A DNA stretch of 64,000 nt, from assembly GCF_007990635.1 (NCBI RefSeq), contig NZ_AP019846.1, positions 1,798,001 through 1,862,000 on the forward strand, written 5' to 3'. The DNA comes from Leptotrichia hongkongensis (GTDB lineage: Bacteria > Fusobacteriota > Fusobacteriia > Fusobacteriales > Leptotrichiaceae). The first letter of the stretch is position 1. Each line of letters starts with the position of its first letter. The translations under genes and the position numbers were made by a program. Positions 53,851 to 64,000 of this stretch are shown here, piece by piece. Below the pieces are notes generated by a model. It saw only the letters and a program-made list of their open reading frames with translations, was not told the origin of the DNA and searched no databases.

Positions 53851-54603
53851 TTAATAACTTACCTTATATAAATACAACCCTTCTGAAGCTGCCAAAATTT
53901 TTTTACCATCAACATTAGGTTTCTCCAGTCTTTTCCTGATATAATCTTTTTCTTCATTCCCAAAATAAACTGCAAGTGCTGAACCAATCATAATTCTGAC
54001 CATTGTTTTCAAAAATCCGTTACCACAAATTTCCACATTTACTTGTTTTTCTCCAAATTTCTCATCATAATAACATTTCACATAAAAAATCTCTCTCTCA
54101 GGATTTCTGTAAGCCTTATCTTTTTTCATAAAACTGCTAAAATCATACTTTCCTATAAAATCATTCATTATTTCCTGAAATCTTTCCACATCTAGACTTT
54201 TTCTCAATCCAGTCACATAATTTGCCTCAAACGGTGTAATATTCTCCTCGTCCCTCATGGTATACAAATAAGTTCGACTTTTTGCATTAAATCTCGCATT
54301 AAATTTTTTATCTGCTTTCTCAATACTTAATACTTTAACTTCTCTTTTCAGACATTTATTAATTTGTCTTTTTATCGCCTCAAGTGGAATTTTGCTATCA
54401 ATCACAAAATTAGAAACCTGTTCCATCGCATGAACTCCTTTATCAGTTCTCCCAGATGAAATCATATTTATCTTTTGTGAAAATGTCCTAAAAATAATTT
54501 TTTCAATTTCCCCTTGTACAGTTTTCATACCATTTTGCCTTTGAAACCCACAAAATTTACTTCCATCATACTGATAAACCATCTTTACATTTGTTTTTTC
54601 CAT
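53851..54603 (-). CDS. truA: tRNA pseudouridine(38-40) synthase TruA
   Basis: 250 residues. The catalytic aspartate D54 is in SGRTDKGVHAMEQVSNF; YDGSKFCGFQRQ near the start and the C-terminal VRIMIGSALAVYFGN are TruA signatures. It makes pseudouridine at positions 38-40 of tRNA anticodon arms. Confidence 0.95.
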   Translation of the reverse strand: MEKTNVKMVYQYDGSKFCGFQRQNGMKTVQGEIEKIIFRTFSQKINMISSGRTDKGVHAMEQVSNFVIDSKIPLEAIKRQINKCLKREVKVLSIEKADKKFNARFNAKSRTYLYTMRDEENITPFEANYVTGLRKSLDVERFQEIMNDFIGKYDFSSFMKKDKAYRNPEREIFYVKCYYDEKFGEKQVNVEICGNGFLKTMVRIMIGSALAVYFGNEEKDYIRKRLEKPNVDGKKILAASEGLYLYKVSY

Positions 54604-54678
54604 TTTTCTCTCTTATTTCTCCAGTTAATAGCTTATTTTAAAATATATATTTTTTACAACCTAATACTATTTTCCATT

Positions 54679-54783
54679 TATACTCGAACTCCTTTAAAAT
54701 TGAACTAATAGAAATTATATAATTTAGGGTTTGAGTAAAATAGTCATAATTTTTGAGTTCTATTTTAAACTAGTTTTACTATA
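54679..54783 (+). repeat. ~105-bp MITE-like element, copy 4
   Basis: TATACTCGAACT to TTTTACTATA, near-identical to copies 2 and 3. It lies in the 430-base gap between truA and the tRNA cluster, which otherwise holds only a terminator. Confidence 0.85.
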
Positions 54784-54982
54784 TAACAATTCTATTATAA
54801 TTTTAGAATAAAAAAAATTTAAGAAATATCAAAATTGCTTATTATAGTCAATTTACTCAAAATTTAGAATAAAAATATGTAAAAGTCAATAAATTCTCTA
54901 TAGTATACACTAACTTTCTAATTTTTTTACTAAAATTTTTAAAATATAATTTCCATTTTTTATGGAGTTTAGCATAAATTAT

Positions 54983-55007
54983 AAAAAAAAGAGCAATTTA
55001 TGCTCTT
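54983..55007 (-). terminator. Terminator of the five-tRNA cluster
   Basis: AAGAGCA/TGCTCTT stem, followed by six or more T on the minus strand. Confidence 0.85.
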
Positions 55008-55035
55008 ATATCTATCTGTAATTTTAATTTTTAAA

Positions 55036-55119
55036 TGGTGCGAAAGGTGGGACTCGAACCCACATGTCGAAGACGCTAGATCCTAAGTCTAGTGCGTATA
55101 CCAATTTCGCCACTCTCGC
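55036..55119 (-). tRNA. tRNA-Leu (anticodon TAG)
   Basis: 84 nt. Acceptor GCGAGAG/CTTTCGC, anticodon loop CTTAGGA, long variable arm, TTCGAGT T-loop, encoded CCA. Confidence 0.95.
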
Positions 55120-55142
55120 AAAGTTATTATTAAATTTTAAAA

Positions 55143-55218
55143 TGGTGAGCCATACTGGAATCGAACCAGTGACACCTTGATTAAAAGTCAAGTGCTCTAC
55201 CGACTGAGCTAATGGCTC
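55143..55218 (-). tRNA. tRNA-Lys (anticodon TTT)
   Basis: 76 nt. Acceptor GAGCCAT/ATGGCTC, anticodon loop CTTTTAA, TTCGATT T-loop, encoded CCA. Confidence 0.95.
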
Positions 55219-55225
55219 GTAGTTA

Positions 55226-55302
55226 TGGGGTGACCGACGGGACTTGAACCCGCGACAACCAGTGCCACAAACTGGCGCTCTACCAACTGAACTACGGTCA
55301 CC
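55226..55302 (-). tRNA. tRNA-His (anticodon GTG)
   Basis: 77 nt including the encoded G-1 that pairs with C73. Anticodon loop TTGTGGC, TTCAAGT T-loop, encoded CCA. Confidence 0.95.
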
Positions 55303-55338
55303 ATAATATTTATAACCAAATTGTTCTTATAAATAAAA

Positions 55339-55414
55339 TGGAGCGGGAGACGAGGGTCGAACTCGCGACATTCAGCTTGGAAGGCTGACGCTCTACCAAC
55401 TGAGCTACTCCCGC
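55339..55414 (-). tRNA. tRNA-Gly (anticodon TCC)
   Basis: 76 nt. Acceptor GCGGGAG/CTCCCGC, anticodon loop CTTCCAA, TTCGACC T-loop, encoded CCA. Confidence 0.95.
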
Positions 55415-55425
55415 AAATTTATAGA

Positions 55426-55502
55426 TGGTCGGTGTAGTAGGATTTGAACCTACGACCCCCTGCTCCCAAGGCAGGTGCGCTACCGAGCTGCGCTATACAC
55501 CG
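55426..55502 (-). tRNA. tRNA-Pro (anticodon TGG)
   Basis: 77 nt. Acceptor CGGTGTA/TACACCG, anticodon loop CTTGGGA, TTCAAAT T-loop, encoded CCA. First tRNA of the cluster. Confidence 0.95.
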
Positions 55503-55543
55503 TTCCAAAGAATAATTCTTATTTCCATTCTCGGACAAGAAAT

Positions 55544-55572
55544 ATAATACCATAATTTAAAATAAATGTCAA
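55544..55572 (-). promoter_or_regulatory. Promoter of the five-tRNA cluster
   Basis: On the minus strand TTGACA, 17-base spacer, TATTAT, about 40 bases before tRNA-Pro. Confidence 0.8.
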
Positions 55573-55700
55573 CTACTTTTTTTTAGATTTTTGATAATTT
55601 CTTTTTAGGATGTATTGTATAATCAAGTGCAATATTTAAAAATACCTTGAAAATCCTTTTTTTGATTATATTTTTATTTTTTGTTTGTGAACATTTTATG

Positions 55701-55724
55701 AAAAAACTCTCAATTTAATGAGAG
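55701..55724 (-). terminator. Terminator after the cyclophilin gene
   Basis: CTCTCA/TGAGAG stem followed by six T on the minus strand. Confidence 0.8.
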
Positions 55725-55737
55725 CTTTATCTGTATT

Positions 55738-56382
55738 CTATTCATGATTTACTGGTTTTTCTAGCTTTCTTTCCCATTCGCTAACTTCTTCAGAGAAATA
55801 ATCTAAAAATTTATCAACTTTTCTACCTTTGATATCAATATTTAATATTTTATCATCTTGCCTTATTGTCCTTAATACACTTAAATCTTCACGTGATTTT
55901 GTTCCACCTATAATTGTATGTTTTCCATTTAAGCTGCTCATTGCCTGCATTGTTATAAAAAATTGACTACTATTTGTATTTGGTCCAGAATTTGCAAAAG
56001 CAAGCATACCTTCATTATCAAAGTTTAACCAGTCAGAAATTTCATCATTTAGAAAATATCCAGCTGTTCCAGTGCCGTTTCCAAGAGGGTCTCCACCCTG
56101 CACTAGTCCATTAGGAATAACTCTATGAAAAGTTAGTCCGTTGTAAAAATTATTTTTTGCAAGAAATACAAAATTTGCAACATTTTTAGGAGCTGCTTCA
56201 GGATATAAGTATACAGAAATATTTCCTTTTGTCGTTTCTATTACTGCTTCAAGTTGAAAATCTTTCATTATTTTCTCAAATTTTTTATCTCCTATTCTTT
56301 TTTTTGCCTTATTTGATTTTGCATTTACAATATTAACCATTAAAAGCATTAAAACACTAACCAATATCACTATTTTCTTCAT
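55738..56382 (-). CDS. Secreted cyclophilin-type peptidyl-prolyl isomerase
   Basis: 214 residues from the chosen start. A signal peptide (KKIVILVSVLMLLMVNIVNA) makes it an envelope protein. The cyclophilin domain has ETTKGNISVYLYPEAAPKNV, the catalytic FHRVIPNGLVQGGDP (Arg in FHR), MLAFANSGPNTNSSQFFIT and NGKHTIIGG. It assists folding of exported proteins. An upstream in-frame start would add 12 residues before the signal; GAGG is correctly spaced for 56382. Confidence 0.92.
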   Translation of the reverse strand: MKKIVILVSVLMLLMVNIVNAKSNKAKKRIGDKKFEKIMKDFQLEAVIETTKGNISVYLYPEAAPKNVANFVFLAKNNFYNGLTFHRVIPNGLVQGGDPLGNGTGTAGYFLNDEISDWLNFDNEGMLAFANSGPNTNSSQFFITMQAMSSLNGKHTIIGGTKSREDLSVLRTIRQDDKILNIDIKGRKVDKFLDYFSEEVSEWERKLEKPVNHE

Positions 56383-56418
56383 TATTTTACCTCTTTTTTT
56401 ATTTTTTAAATTAGGCAC

Positions 56419-56772
56419 TTAGTATAGCCTTTTTATATGCTCTATCATTTCTTCAATTTCCATTTTACCATTGAAATCAAATTCCAGAATTCTGAAATCT
56501 ATGTCCTCAATTTCCAAATTATATTTTAGAAGCTCCTTTTCCTCCATAATATTATCATAAATTACAAGAACAGAAAACTGATTTCCAAATCCATCAACTA
56601 ATTCTAATGTATTAATTACTCTATTTTTTTTCATATTAAGAGAATTTCTTATTGCTTCATTCGCTGTCTTTTTACTTCTGACTTCCTTATAAAGTTCAGA
56701 AATTATTGCAGGCAGCTTTATTGCAAATAATATTTTTAATTCTTCTCTTTTCCTAAATTTTACTATTGCCAT
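56419..56772 (-). CDS. Uncharacterised small cytosolic protein
   Basis: 117 residues, family not recognised. No signal or membrane segment; alternating Lys/Glu-rich helices and strands (LKILFAIKLPAIISELYKEV, GFGNQFSVLVIYDNIMEEKE). It is in a row with ppaC (32 bases upstream) and the cyclophilin gene (36 bases downstream) on the same strand, so it is probably co-transcribed. Confidence 0.65.
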   Translation of the reverse strand: MAIVKFRKREELKILFAIKLPAIISELYKEVRSKKTANEAIRNSLNMKKNRVINTLELVDGFGNQFSVLVIYDNIMEEKELLKYNLEIEDIDFRILEFDFNGKMEIEEMIEHIKRLY

Positions 56773-56804
56773 TTTTAAAATCCTTATTTTTTATTTTTAT
56801 AAAT

Positions 56805-57725
56805 TTATCCTTGAATCGCTTTTGTCAATGGCGGAATAATTTGTTTCTTTCTTGAAACTACACCTTTCAAAGTTACTAAGTTACTATCAACTTTTTCTCC
56901 AAACGCTTTTTCGATAATATCATTTCCATCTCCTGAAACCAGAGCCACAGAATCATTTGATAAAATATTTGTGATTGCAAACATAAAGAATTTTAATCCT
57001 TCTTTTGCAATGATATTATCAATTTCAGCAAGTAATTTTTCTTTTCTTTCCAAAACTTCTGATTCATTTACAGTATTAACTTGTGCAACACCAATTTTTG
57101 AACCATCAATTTCAAAGATTTTCATATCCATATTTAACAGTTCTGCTTCAGATTTATCTCCAAGTGCAGTTCCAGCCTTTAACATTTCAAGACCATACTC
57201 ATCCGTATTTACTCCAGCGATTTCAGACAGTTCCTTACCAGCCTTCACATCACATTCTGTGCAAGTTGGAGATTTGAACAATAATGTATCTGAAATAATC
57301 GCACTTAACATAAGTCCTGCAGTTTCCTTGCTTGGTACAAGATTATTTTCCTTAAATAATTTTAAGATAATTGTCGCAGTACATCCAACAGGCTCTAATC
57401 TTGCATATAAAGGCTCATCCACATTAAAGTTTGAAATTCTGTGATGGTCAATTAGTTCCAGAACTTTTGCTTCTTCAAATCCTTCAGCAGTTTGAGTTCT
57501 CTCATTATGATCCACCAGTATTATTTCTTTTCCAGCCACATTTTCGACTAATTCAGGCTTTTCAACTTTAAAATAATTCAAGGCATACTTGGTTTCTTCA
57601 TTAATTTCTCCAAGTCTTGCAGCCTTAACATCTTTTCCCAATTTATTTTTCAGTTCCGCATAAGCAATCGCTGAACAAATTGTATCTGTATCTGGATTTT
57701 TGTGTCCAAAAACTAATATTGACAT
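56805..57725 (-). CDS. ppaC: Manganese-dependent inorganic pyrophosphatase (family II)
   Basis: 306 residues. DHH-family motifs: ILVFGHKNPDTDTICSAIAY, ILVDHNERTQ, LELIDHHRISNF, and LSAIISDTLLFKSPT; the C-terminal DHHA2 domain ends RKKQIIPPLTKA. Family II PPases are Mn-activated and drive biosynthesis by hydrolysing pyrophosphate. Good GGAGG site before the ATG. Confidence 0.95.
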   Translation of the reverse strand: MSILVFGHKNPDTDTICSAIAYAELKNKLGKDVKAARLGEINEETKYALNYFKVEKPELVENVAGKEIILVDHNERTQTAEGFEEAKVLELIDHHRISNFNVDEPLYARLEPVGCTATIILKLFKENNLVPSKETAGLMLSAIISDTLLFKSPTCTECDVKAGKELSEIAGVNTDEYGLEMLKAGTALGDKSEAELLNMDMKIFEIDGSKIGVAQVNTVNESEVLERKEKLLAEIDNIIAKEGLKFFMFAITNILSNDSVALVSGDGNDIIEKAFGEKVDSNLVTLKGVVSRKKQIIPPLTKAIQG

Positions 57726-57817
57726 ATTTTTTCCTCCTAAATTTTAATCATTTTATATTATTATAACCTATTAATCTTATTTTTGAAATAGAAAAATTCG
57801 TTTTTTTCAAAAATTCC

Positions 57818-60800
57818 CTAAACTTCTAATAATTGGATATCGATTTCATAATCTGCTGAAACTTTTTTGCTTAAAATATCTCTATATTCATTAATCTGTT
57901 CCTGATATTTCTCATTCGTTTCAGGCTCAAATCCAGTCTTGTAGTCATAAATATAAATTTTCTTATTTTCCTCATCAATGTTAATTCTATCAATGATACG
58001 CTTTCTTCCTTCAGAATCATAAATTTCAAATTCTGTATAAACTTTGTATTTCTCATTATAAATATCGCTGTTTTTTTCAATAAATTTTTCCATTCGGACA
58101 ATTAATTCTTCTACAATCTTTTTCCCAAGCATATTTCCATATCGGCTTAAAAGTGCAGATTTTGCAATTAGTTTATCATTTTCCAGATTATTTGAAATAT
58201 GTTCAAAGTAATAGTGCATTGCAAGCCCTTTTTTACGTTTAAATTCCTTTTCTAAAGTGATTGAAGATTTCTTAACAACAAATTTATCGTCATCAAAGTA
58301 TGTTTTTAAGATTTTATTATTTATTTTATTTTCTTCTAATTTAGTATTTTCTTTTAAATTTTCAGAATTTGACACAATTTTTCTTTCTGTTTCAGTGATT
58401 TCTCCAATTTCAAATTCTGTGTTTTCATCGTAAACATCAATTAGTTTATTGACTAAATCATCAGAATAGCCATTTTTTGTTATGTAAGCCTCGAAGTACA
58501 GCAGCAGATTTTTTTTCGCACGTGTCAAAGCCACATAATCGGCATTTATTTCTTCCATCTTTTCCTTTTGGACATTTTTTTCAGCGATTATTCCATATTC
58601 TTTTATATTTTTCAAATTTTTAGCATATTTTGAAAATGTTATTAAAAAATTAGTTACATTTGTAAAATTTTCATCATAATCAAAATATGTTTCAAAAATT
58701 TTAAAATTATTTCCGCCAGTTTTTGCTTTTCGGTAATAGATTATCGTGTCAAATTCCAGCCCTTTGGACTTATGAATTGTCATCAGATTTATGGCATTTT
58801 CATCTGAACTGCTTATTTGTTTCAAGTTATCCTTTTCATCTTCAATATGCACAACAAATTCGTAAAGGTTGTCAAATTCCTTTAGAATATTGAAAAATTG
58901 AAAAATATTTTTTATATCGCTGTTTGTTGAATAAAAACTTGTTACATCAAAATCTTGAATAATTTTTTTTGAAAAGTTTTCTTTTACATATTTATCATTC
59001 AAATTAATTGAAAGTTTGTAAAGTTCCTTTATTTTTTCCAAAATTTCAGAAAACGAAAGTCCATTTCTTTCCATAAAATCAATATTTTTATATTCCAGAA
59101 AATTTTCTTTTTTTTCAAAATTTTCCAAGTTTTCTACAAAATATTCAAAACTGTTTTTACTTTTCAAATTTTTACTAGGCAACTTAATATTTTTTGTAAT
59201 ATATTTTTCAATTAATTCCTTATTTTCTACCAAATATTTTACATGGTCATTTAGGCAGCCAATTAAATCACTTCGCATAAATTCCAATAAATAAACAAAA
59301 TTATGATAAACAAAAAATTTTATCAGCTTGTACAGCGGTTTAACAGCCCTGTAATCCAGAATCGAAGAGTTGCTTTCAAGCGTAAATGGAATTTTTTCCT
59401 CATTCAGCCTTGTTGTTATTTCCGAAAGTTCTTTATTTCCACGGCAAATTATACAGCTTTTCCCAAAATTCTGAATCTTGCCTTCCTTCAAGTTTCGTAT
59501 CATTTCTTCATATGCTTTTTCAGGCTTTTCTTCCTCATCGCCATATCTAGATTTTCTTTCTTGAAAATAATATCCAAAATATCCTCTCTGATAGTCCTTG
59601 TCATCACGATACAACGAATTCGTATATTTCCAGTTTTCATTATAATTAGTAAAAATTTTATTCACATTTTCGATAATCTGCTTGTAGCTTCGATAGGATT
59701 TTTCCAGATTCTGAACATTTCCGCCAATTAAATTTTCCAAATTTTCAAAAAGTTCCTTTTCTCCACCACGCCAATTATAAATACTCTGTTTTTCATCGCC
59801 AACACAAATAATATTTTTGGCACTTGAAAGCAATAACTCTAAAATTTTCCACTGCAAAATACTCGTATCCTGAAACTCATCAATCATAATTGTATCAATC
59901 TGCCCACCGATAAGTTCCAGAAAATCCTCCGTAACTGTGCTGCTGTTGTTATTATCAGTCTTCACAAATCCTAGTTCCTTGTCAAAAATAAACTTATATG
60001 TATACGTGGAAATATCCGTGTGAGTAAATCTTTTTGTATTTAATTTCATTTGTTCTGCAATATCGAATATAATTTTTGCCAATTCCTTTATTTTCTTGTC
60101 AGTTGGCAATACTTCCTCATTAAAAATATAGTTCGAAATTTTTCCCCGTAAAATTTCCTGTTCTTCAGCCATTTCATCCAGTAAGTCTTTGGCGTCTTTT
60201 CCGCCAGTTTTCTTTCCGTTCCAAATATTACCTTTAGCAAAAATATCATCAGATTTCTCTAATATTAACTCAATTTTTTTATTTTGAACACTAAATGTAT
60301 CAAAACTATCTTGATTCAATTCCTCAAACTTTTTGAAAACATCAGTAAATTTCACACTTAATATTTCAGTAGTAGTTTTTCCTTTTATCTCAGCAATCTT
60401 TTTCACATTTTCAAAAATATTTTCAAAATTCTCTACAAAACTTCTACTTGATTTATTATTTCTTAAAATTAAATTCGCTTCCTTGTAGTTATCACCAGCC
60501 AGCAAAAATTTCTCCTGCATGTCCAATAGCGATTTTACAATTTTCACATAAGTTGAAATATTTTTTCTGTCTTTTTCCTCATTCAATATAAACTTAAATT
60601 TTTCAAAATAATAGCTGTTTTCGATTATTTTTATCAAAATATCATTGTAAAACTCATCTTCTTCCTTGTCAATTGTTTCGTAGTTGTAAATACCAAAATA
60701 TGGAGCAATAGTATTTTTAAAAATTCTGTTTGTAAATCCGTCAATTGTGTAAATCCTGATTTCATCCTTATTTTTTATCATTTCAAAATATACATTTTGT

Positions 60801-61099
60801 AAATTTTCCTTCAAGATTTCGCTGTCAGAAAATCCATAAAGTTCTTTTAGACTTTCTTCCAATCCTATCCAGTCATATTTTTCAAACGCAATCTGATACA
60901 GAAAGTCGTAAATCCGCTCCTTAATTTCCGCAGTAGCCTTTTTTGTAAAAGTCATCACAACAATATTTTTATAATTTACGCCTTTTATTAAGTTTGCAAT
61001 GTATTCCAACGATAGTCTATAAGTTTTTCCAGTTCCTGCACTTGCCTTCAAAATAATCTTATTTTGTTTATTATCATTTACGTTATTTATTTTCATCAT
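57818..61099 (-). CDS. addA: ATP-dependent helicase/nuclease subunit AddA
   Basis: 1093 residues of the UvrD/RecB family. Walker A ASAGTGKTYRL at 19-29, motif II IDEFQDTS, motif III GDEKQSIYNWRGG, motif V NLMTIHKSKGLEFD, motif VI VALTRAKKNLLLY. The C-terminal RecB-type nuclease is complete: the His in GLAMHYYFEHI, RIIDRINID and IYDYKTGFEPE. With AddB it resects double-strand breaks for RecA. It overlaps the addB frame by 17 bases. Confidence 0.9.
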   Translation of the reverse strand: MMKINNVNDNKQNKIILKASAGTGKTYRLSLEYIANLIKGVNYKNIVVMTFTKKATAEIKERIYDFLYQIAFEKYDWIGLEESLKELYGFSDSEILKENLQNVYFEMIKNKDEIRIYTIDGFTNRIFKNTIAPYFGIYNYETIDKEEDEFYNDILIKIIENSYYFEKFKFILNEEKDRKNISTYVKIVKSLLDMQEKFLLAGDNYKEANLILRNNKSSRSFVENFENIFENVKKIAEIKGKTTTEILSVKFTDVFKKFEELNQDSFDTFSVQNKKIELILEKSDDIFAKGNIWNGKKTGGKDAKDLLDEMAEEQEILRGKISNYIFNEEVLPTDKKIKELAKIIFDIAEQMKLNTKRFTHTDISTYTYKFIFDKELGFVKTDNNNSSTVTEDFLELIGGQIDTIMIDEFQDTSILQWKILELLLSSAKNIICVGDEKQSIYNWRGGEKELFENLENLIGGNVQNLEKSYRSYKQIIENVNKIFTNYNENWKYTNSLYRDDKDYQRGYFGYYFQERKSRYGDEEEKPEKAYEEMIRNLKEGKIQNFGKSCIICRGNKELSEITTRLNEEKIPFTLESNSSILDYRAVKPLYKLIKFFVYHNFVYLLEFMRSDLIGCLNDHVKYLVENKELIEKYITKNIKLPSKNLKSKNSFEYFVENLENFEKKENFLEYKNIDFMERNGLSFSEILEKIKELYKLSINLNDKYVKENFSKKIIQDFDVTSFYSTNSDIKNIFQFFNILKEFDNLYEFVVHIEDEKDNLKQISSSDENAINLMTIHKSKGLEFDTIIYYRKAKTGGNNFKIFETYFDYDENFTNVTNFLITFSKYAKNLKNIKEYGIIAEKNVQKEKMEEINADYVALTRAKKNLLLYFEAYITKNGYSDDLVNKLIDVYDENTEFEIGEITETERKIVSNSENLKENTKLEENKINNKILKTYFDDDKFVVKKSSITLEKEFKRKKGLAMHYYFEHISNNLENDKLIAKSALLSRYGNMLGKKIVEELIVRMEKFIEKNSDIYNEKYKVYTEFEIYDSEGRKRIIDRINIDEENKKIYIYDYKTGFEPETNEKYQEQINEYRDILSKKVSADYEIDIQLLEV

Positions 61100-63958
61100 T
61101 TAATTCGTCCTCCCTTCTGCATACATCCTTAAAAGTTTGATAAGTGTAATTTTGAACATCTTTTACATCGCCAATATCATAGCAGTCAGTTTCATAATAT
61201 TTTTTTACAACTTCCCGAATATTCTTTTCACTCAGAAATTCCTCTTCCTTTTCTCTTGTATCCCCAATTATATCACCGTTCCAAACATCTACCACAAATC
61301 TCTCTATTTCCTGCCCATTTTTTTCAGGCAGCATAACAGAATAATAATCCAGCTGTTTAAAAGCATTTACGACTTTTTCTTTCTTTTCCTCCCCTTTTTT
61401 ATTTTTCAAAATACCAGATTTATAGTCATACAAAATCTCCTTGTTTTTCAATTTTATGTGTAAATCAATCATTCCATTTATAAAAATATTTTCATAAATT
61501 TCCTTTTCAGATTTCAGTTTTATTCTTTCTTCCGAATAAATTTCGATTTCTTCTTCATTTTCTAATGTTTTCATCACTTTTTGCAATATTTTTTCAACAG
61601 ATTTTACAATTTCCTCAAACGAAACTTTTTTATAAAATTCTAGATATTCTTTCGGAATTTTGTATTCAAACGAATTTAGAATACTTTTCAATGTTTTCCT
61701 AATTTCCTCGTTATTTATAACAAATTTCCCCTTCTCAAGCACCTCCTTGTTTTCCATCACAATTTTCTCATAAAGCCCGTGAATAATATTTCCAAACATC
61801 AGATTGTCAACTTTGTCCTCAATTTTTTCAACTTCTGTATTTCCAATCATTTTTTTCAAATAATATCCATACTCAAAGTTCTGCATCTCCTCAAACGAAT
61901 AATACCCCAAACTCACTTTTTCAGCCTTAATTCTATCCAAGTCCTTTTTCAGCTTCGATGGAATAAATTTTCCAATTTGTCTTGATTCCCAAGACTTTTC
62001 CACATTTTCCAAAAAGTATTTCTTAATGAAATTCAGTTCATCATTTTCATCTATTTTATTTTTTTGTGCCTCTATTGCGTATTTCAGCTTAATTTCCTCA
62101 ACAGCTCCAGCAGAATCTATATTTTCATCTAGATTTTTTACATAGGACAAATATACATTTTTTGCTCCTAAAATATTTTGATAGAATTTAAAAATCTCAA
62201 TTTGCTTTTCATCATCACTTACTGGAAGTCCCATTTTTGCACGTTGAATTTTTGTAAATAAATAATTGTTTATATTTATTTTGGGAAATGTATCCTGAAT
62301 ATTAAGAAATATCAGATTTTCCTTTTGTGTTTCTGAAATTGCTGAAAATGAATTAATTGAATATCTTGAAATATTTTCACTGTCCTGCTCATCGGTTTCC
62401 TCAAGGTTCAGGCTGATTGCCTTTTTATCCAAATATTTCAAAAACAATTTCAATAAACTTGCCGAAATCCCATTTTCATTAAAAAATCCTTTCCAGAGAT
62501 TATCAAATGAAAAGTCTTCCAGCACTACCATTTCCGATAATGCCTCAAAATATTTATCTCTTACATTCTTATCCACTTCTCCGCTTCTCTCAAAAATCTT
62601 TTCAAGATAGTTTTCATATTCCCCAAGCGTCTGATATTCAAAAATTTTTTCAATTTCATCAATAAAATTAATTATTCCAGCAGCTTCAACATCTTTTGGA
62701 TTTCTATAAAATTTCCCATTTTGATTTTCTAGAATTCTAAAAATTTCATTTTTTGACATATATCTATAATCTTGTTCCACAATTTCTATAAAAAAATCAT
62801 ACGACTTTTTTAAGCCAAAAATTCTCAGAAAATCGTCAGATTTAAATCCAGAATACAAATCTTTCATTCTAATTCTTAAATCATGCCCAAAATTTTTTTC
62901 ATCTTTTTTTTCAATATTTTCAAATTTCTCATTATTTTCCAATTTTTTTCAACAATTTTTACATTTTCCAAAATATTACAAATTAATTCTAATATTTTAT
63001 AAATTTTTGTTTTCTTCATTGTAAGTTCCAAATTTGAAGAAATCTTTTCCTGCCTTAAAAGCTGATAATCTTTTTTTCCATCTTCTCCATTATCCTGCAA
63101 ATCATAAATTTTATAATTTACTCTATTTTCGATTTTTTCTTCATTTTCACTCTCATCCAGTTTTTTTACAATCCCTAAAACCTGTGAAAATTTATTTTCA
63201 TACTGAAAAATCTTAATATTTGTCCCAAATTTTTCCAAAAACTCATTTTTCTCAGGCAATGAAAAACTGTCCTTTATTTTCAACTTTTCCTCATTAAAAT
63301 CATTTTCAGAAAGCTGCAAAATATTTTCTACAGCAATTCCTCTATTTTCAATTTCTCCAATTAACTCCTTTTCAAATGGAGTAATTTTAACTTTATTTAC
63401 AAAGCAAATTTTAGAAAATTTATTCAAAAAATTGTTTGAAATATTTTCCACATTTCTAAGCATATATGGCAAAATAAGCCCTTTCTGCTGCACAACTTTT
63501 TTCATCTCATTATCAATCTCAACCAAAGTTCTAAAAGTTTCAACTTGCCATTTCTCCAGCTCAATTTTTTCCAAATCAATCTTGTATTCCTGCAATTCTG
63601 CAAATAAATTGTAATAATTATAGGCAACATCAATAATATCATAATAATTATTTACCTTCATATCCTTTTTCAGCTTCTCGGTTAAAGCATTGTAAAACAG
63701 CACAACCTGTTTTTCTTCTTTTACCACAATTTTATCGGTAACAAATACATTCTCATAAAAATCATAACTATTCATCATCTTAAAATTCTGAAAAATTCCC
63801 AATTTCTGCTGCATTTCCTCATCCTGCAAAAATTCCCTTTTTATTTCAAAAAACGAAGCCGAATTTTCAAATACAAAAAGCGTGTCTTCATTCTTTTCAA
63901 ACTCTTTAAACAATATATTCTTTAAATCAGAACCAATTCCTTTATAACTAATTTTCAT
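61083..63958 (-). pseudogene. addB: AddB-type subunit of the AddAB recombination enzyme, one frameshift
   Basis: Two overlapping frames (62876-63958 and 61083-62942) join when one base is added to the T7 run at 62943-62949, giving about 958 residues. The N-terminal half (DTLFVFENSASFFEIKREFL) is a degenerate helicase-like domain without Walker A, as in many AddB proteins. The C-terminal half has a PD-(D/E)XK nuclease: MFGNIIHGLYEKIV, NGMIDLHIKLKNKEILYDYK. Two late cysteines (ETDCYDIG and FKDVCRRED) are fewer than the four iron-sulfur ligands of classic AddB. It is upstream of and overlaps addA. The break may be sequence error. Confidence 0.78.
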
Positions 63959-64000
63959 AATATTCTTTCTCTCCTTGAACTACAAATTTTTCTTATTTTT

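Overview
The window is very AT-rich DNA from a Fusobacteriota chromosome, most likely Leptotrichia (inferred, not proven). The clues are low GC, strong GGAGG-type ribosome sites, an outer-membrane beta-barrel porin of fusobacterial style, a Gram-negative envelope with lipoproteins and small barrels, anaerobic (cobalt-early) cobalamin genes, a glycyl-radical enzyme with its activase, and a mannose-family PTS. Nothing resembles a complete prophage, integrative element, CRISPR array or rRNA operon.

Layout. 1-4 kb: PspC-like fragment, a solitary EVE-like/PD-(D/E)XK restriction protein, a WYL regulator and a decayed nuclease gene. 4-12 kb: cbiT, a DUF3829 lipoprotein, the UPF0210/ACT pair, sppA, yitT, ahpC and a stand-alone AhpF N-terminal domain. 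12-18 kb: RNase H, fabG, rlpA, polysaccharide deacetylase, argS. 18.3-18.5 kb: a compact candidate type I toxin-antitoxin locus. 18.5-31 kb: cobC, cobS, precorrin-2 dehydrogenase, hemB, trkA, trkH, a Nudix-NIF3 fusion, cbiG and cbiH. 31-36 kb: DUF956 and manZYX, then YciI, a quinone-reductase-like flavoprotein and a divergent HxlR regulator. 36.7-38.2 kb: three tRNAs followed by a gene-poor 1.2 kb. 38-49 kb: porin, tuf, trx, galE, M29 aminopeptidase, relA, a DeoR regulator and an FSA-type aldolase. 49.2-49.5 kb: a second candidate small-toxin/antisense-RNA locus. 49.6-64 kb: glycyl-radical activase and enzyme, truA, five tRNAs, a cyclophilin, ppaC, and the addA/addB recombination pair.

How they work together. 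Tetrapyrrole and B12 genes (hemB, precorrin-2 dehydrogenase, cbiT, cbiG, cbiH, cobS, cobC) are dispersed among housekeeping genes, so the pathway is present but not in one operon. TrkA and TrkH form one potassium importer, ManXYZ plus DUF956 one sugar-uptake operon, AhpC plus the AhpF-like domain one peroxide-reducing pair, AddA plus AddB one end-resection machine, and the aldolase, DeoR regulator and glycyl-radical pair a probable sugar-derivative fermentation locus.

Two things run across the window. First, about ten genes are broken by single-base indels, mostly in short A or T runs (sppA twice, cobS, addB, DUF3829, a DKNYY-repeat gene, an OMP gene and others). This looks more like homopolymer sequencing error than decay, but it is not decided by the sequence. 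Second, a ~105-bp element with imperfect terminal inverted repeats occurs four times, and a ~32-bp element twice. The most interesting biology is in the small intergenic loci: a par/Fst-like convergent type I toxin-antitoxin module at 18.3-18.5 kb, a different toxin/antisense layout at 49.25-49.54 kb, and two further small membrane ORFs at 37.2 and 44.8 kb.
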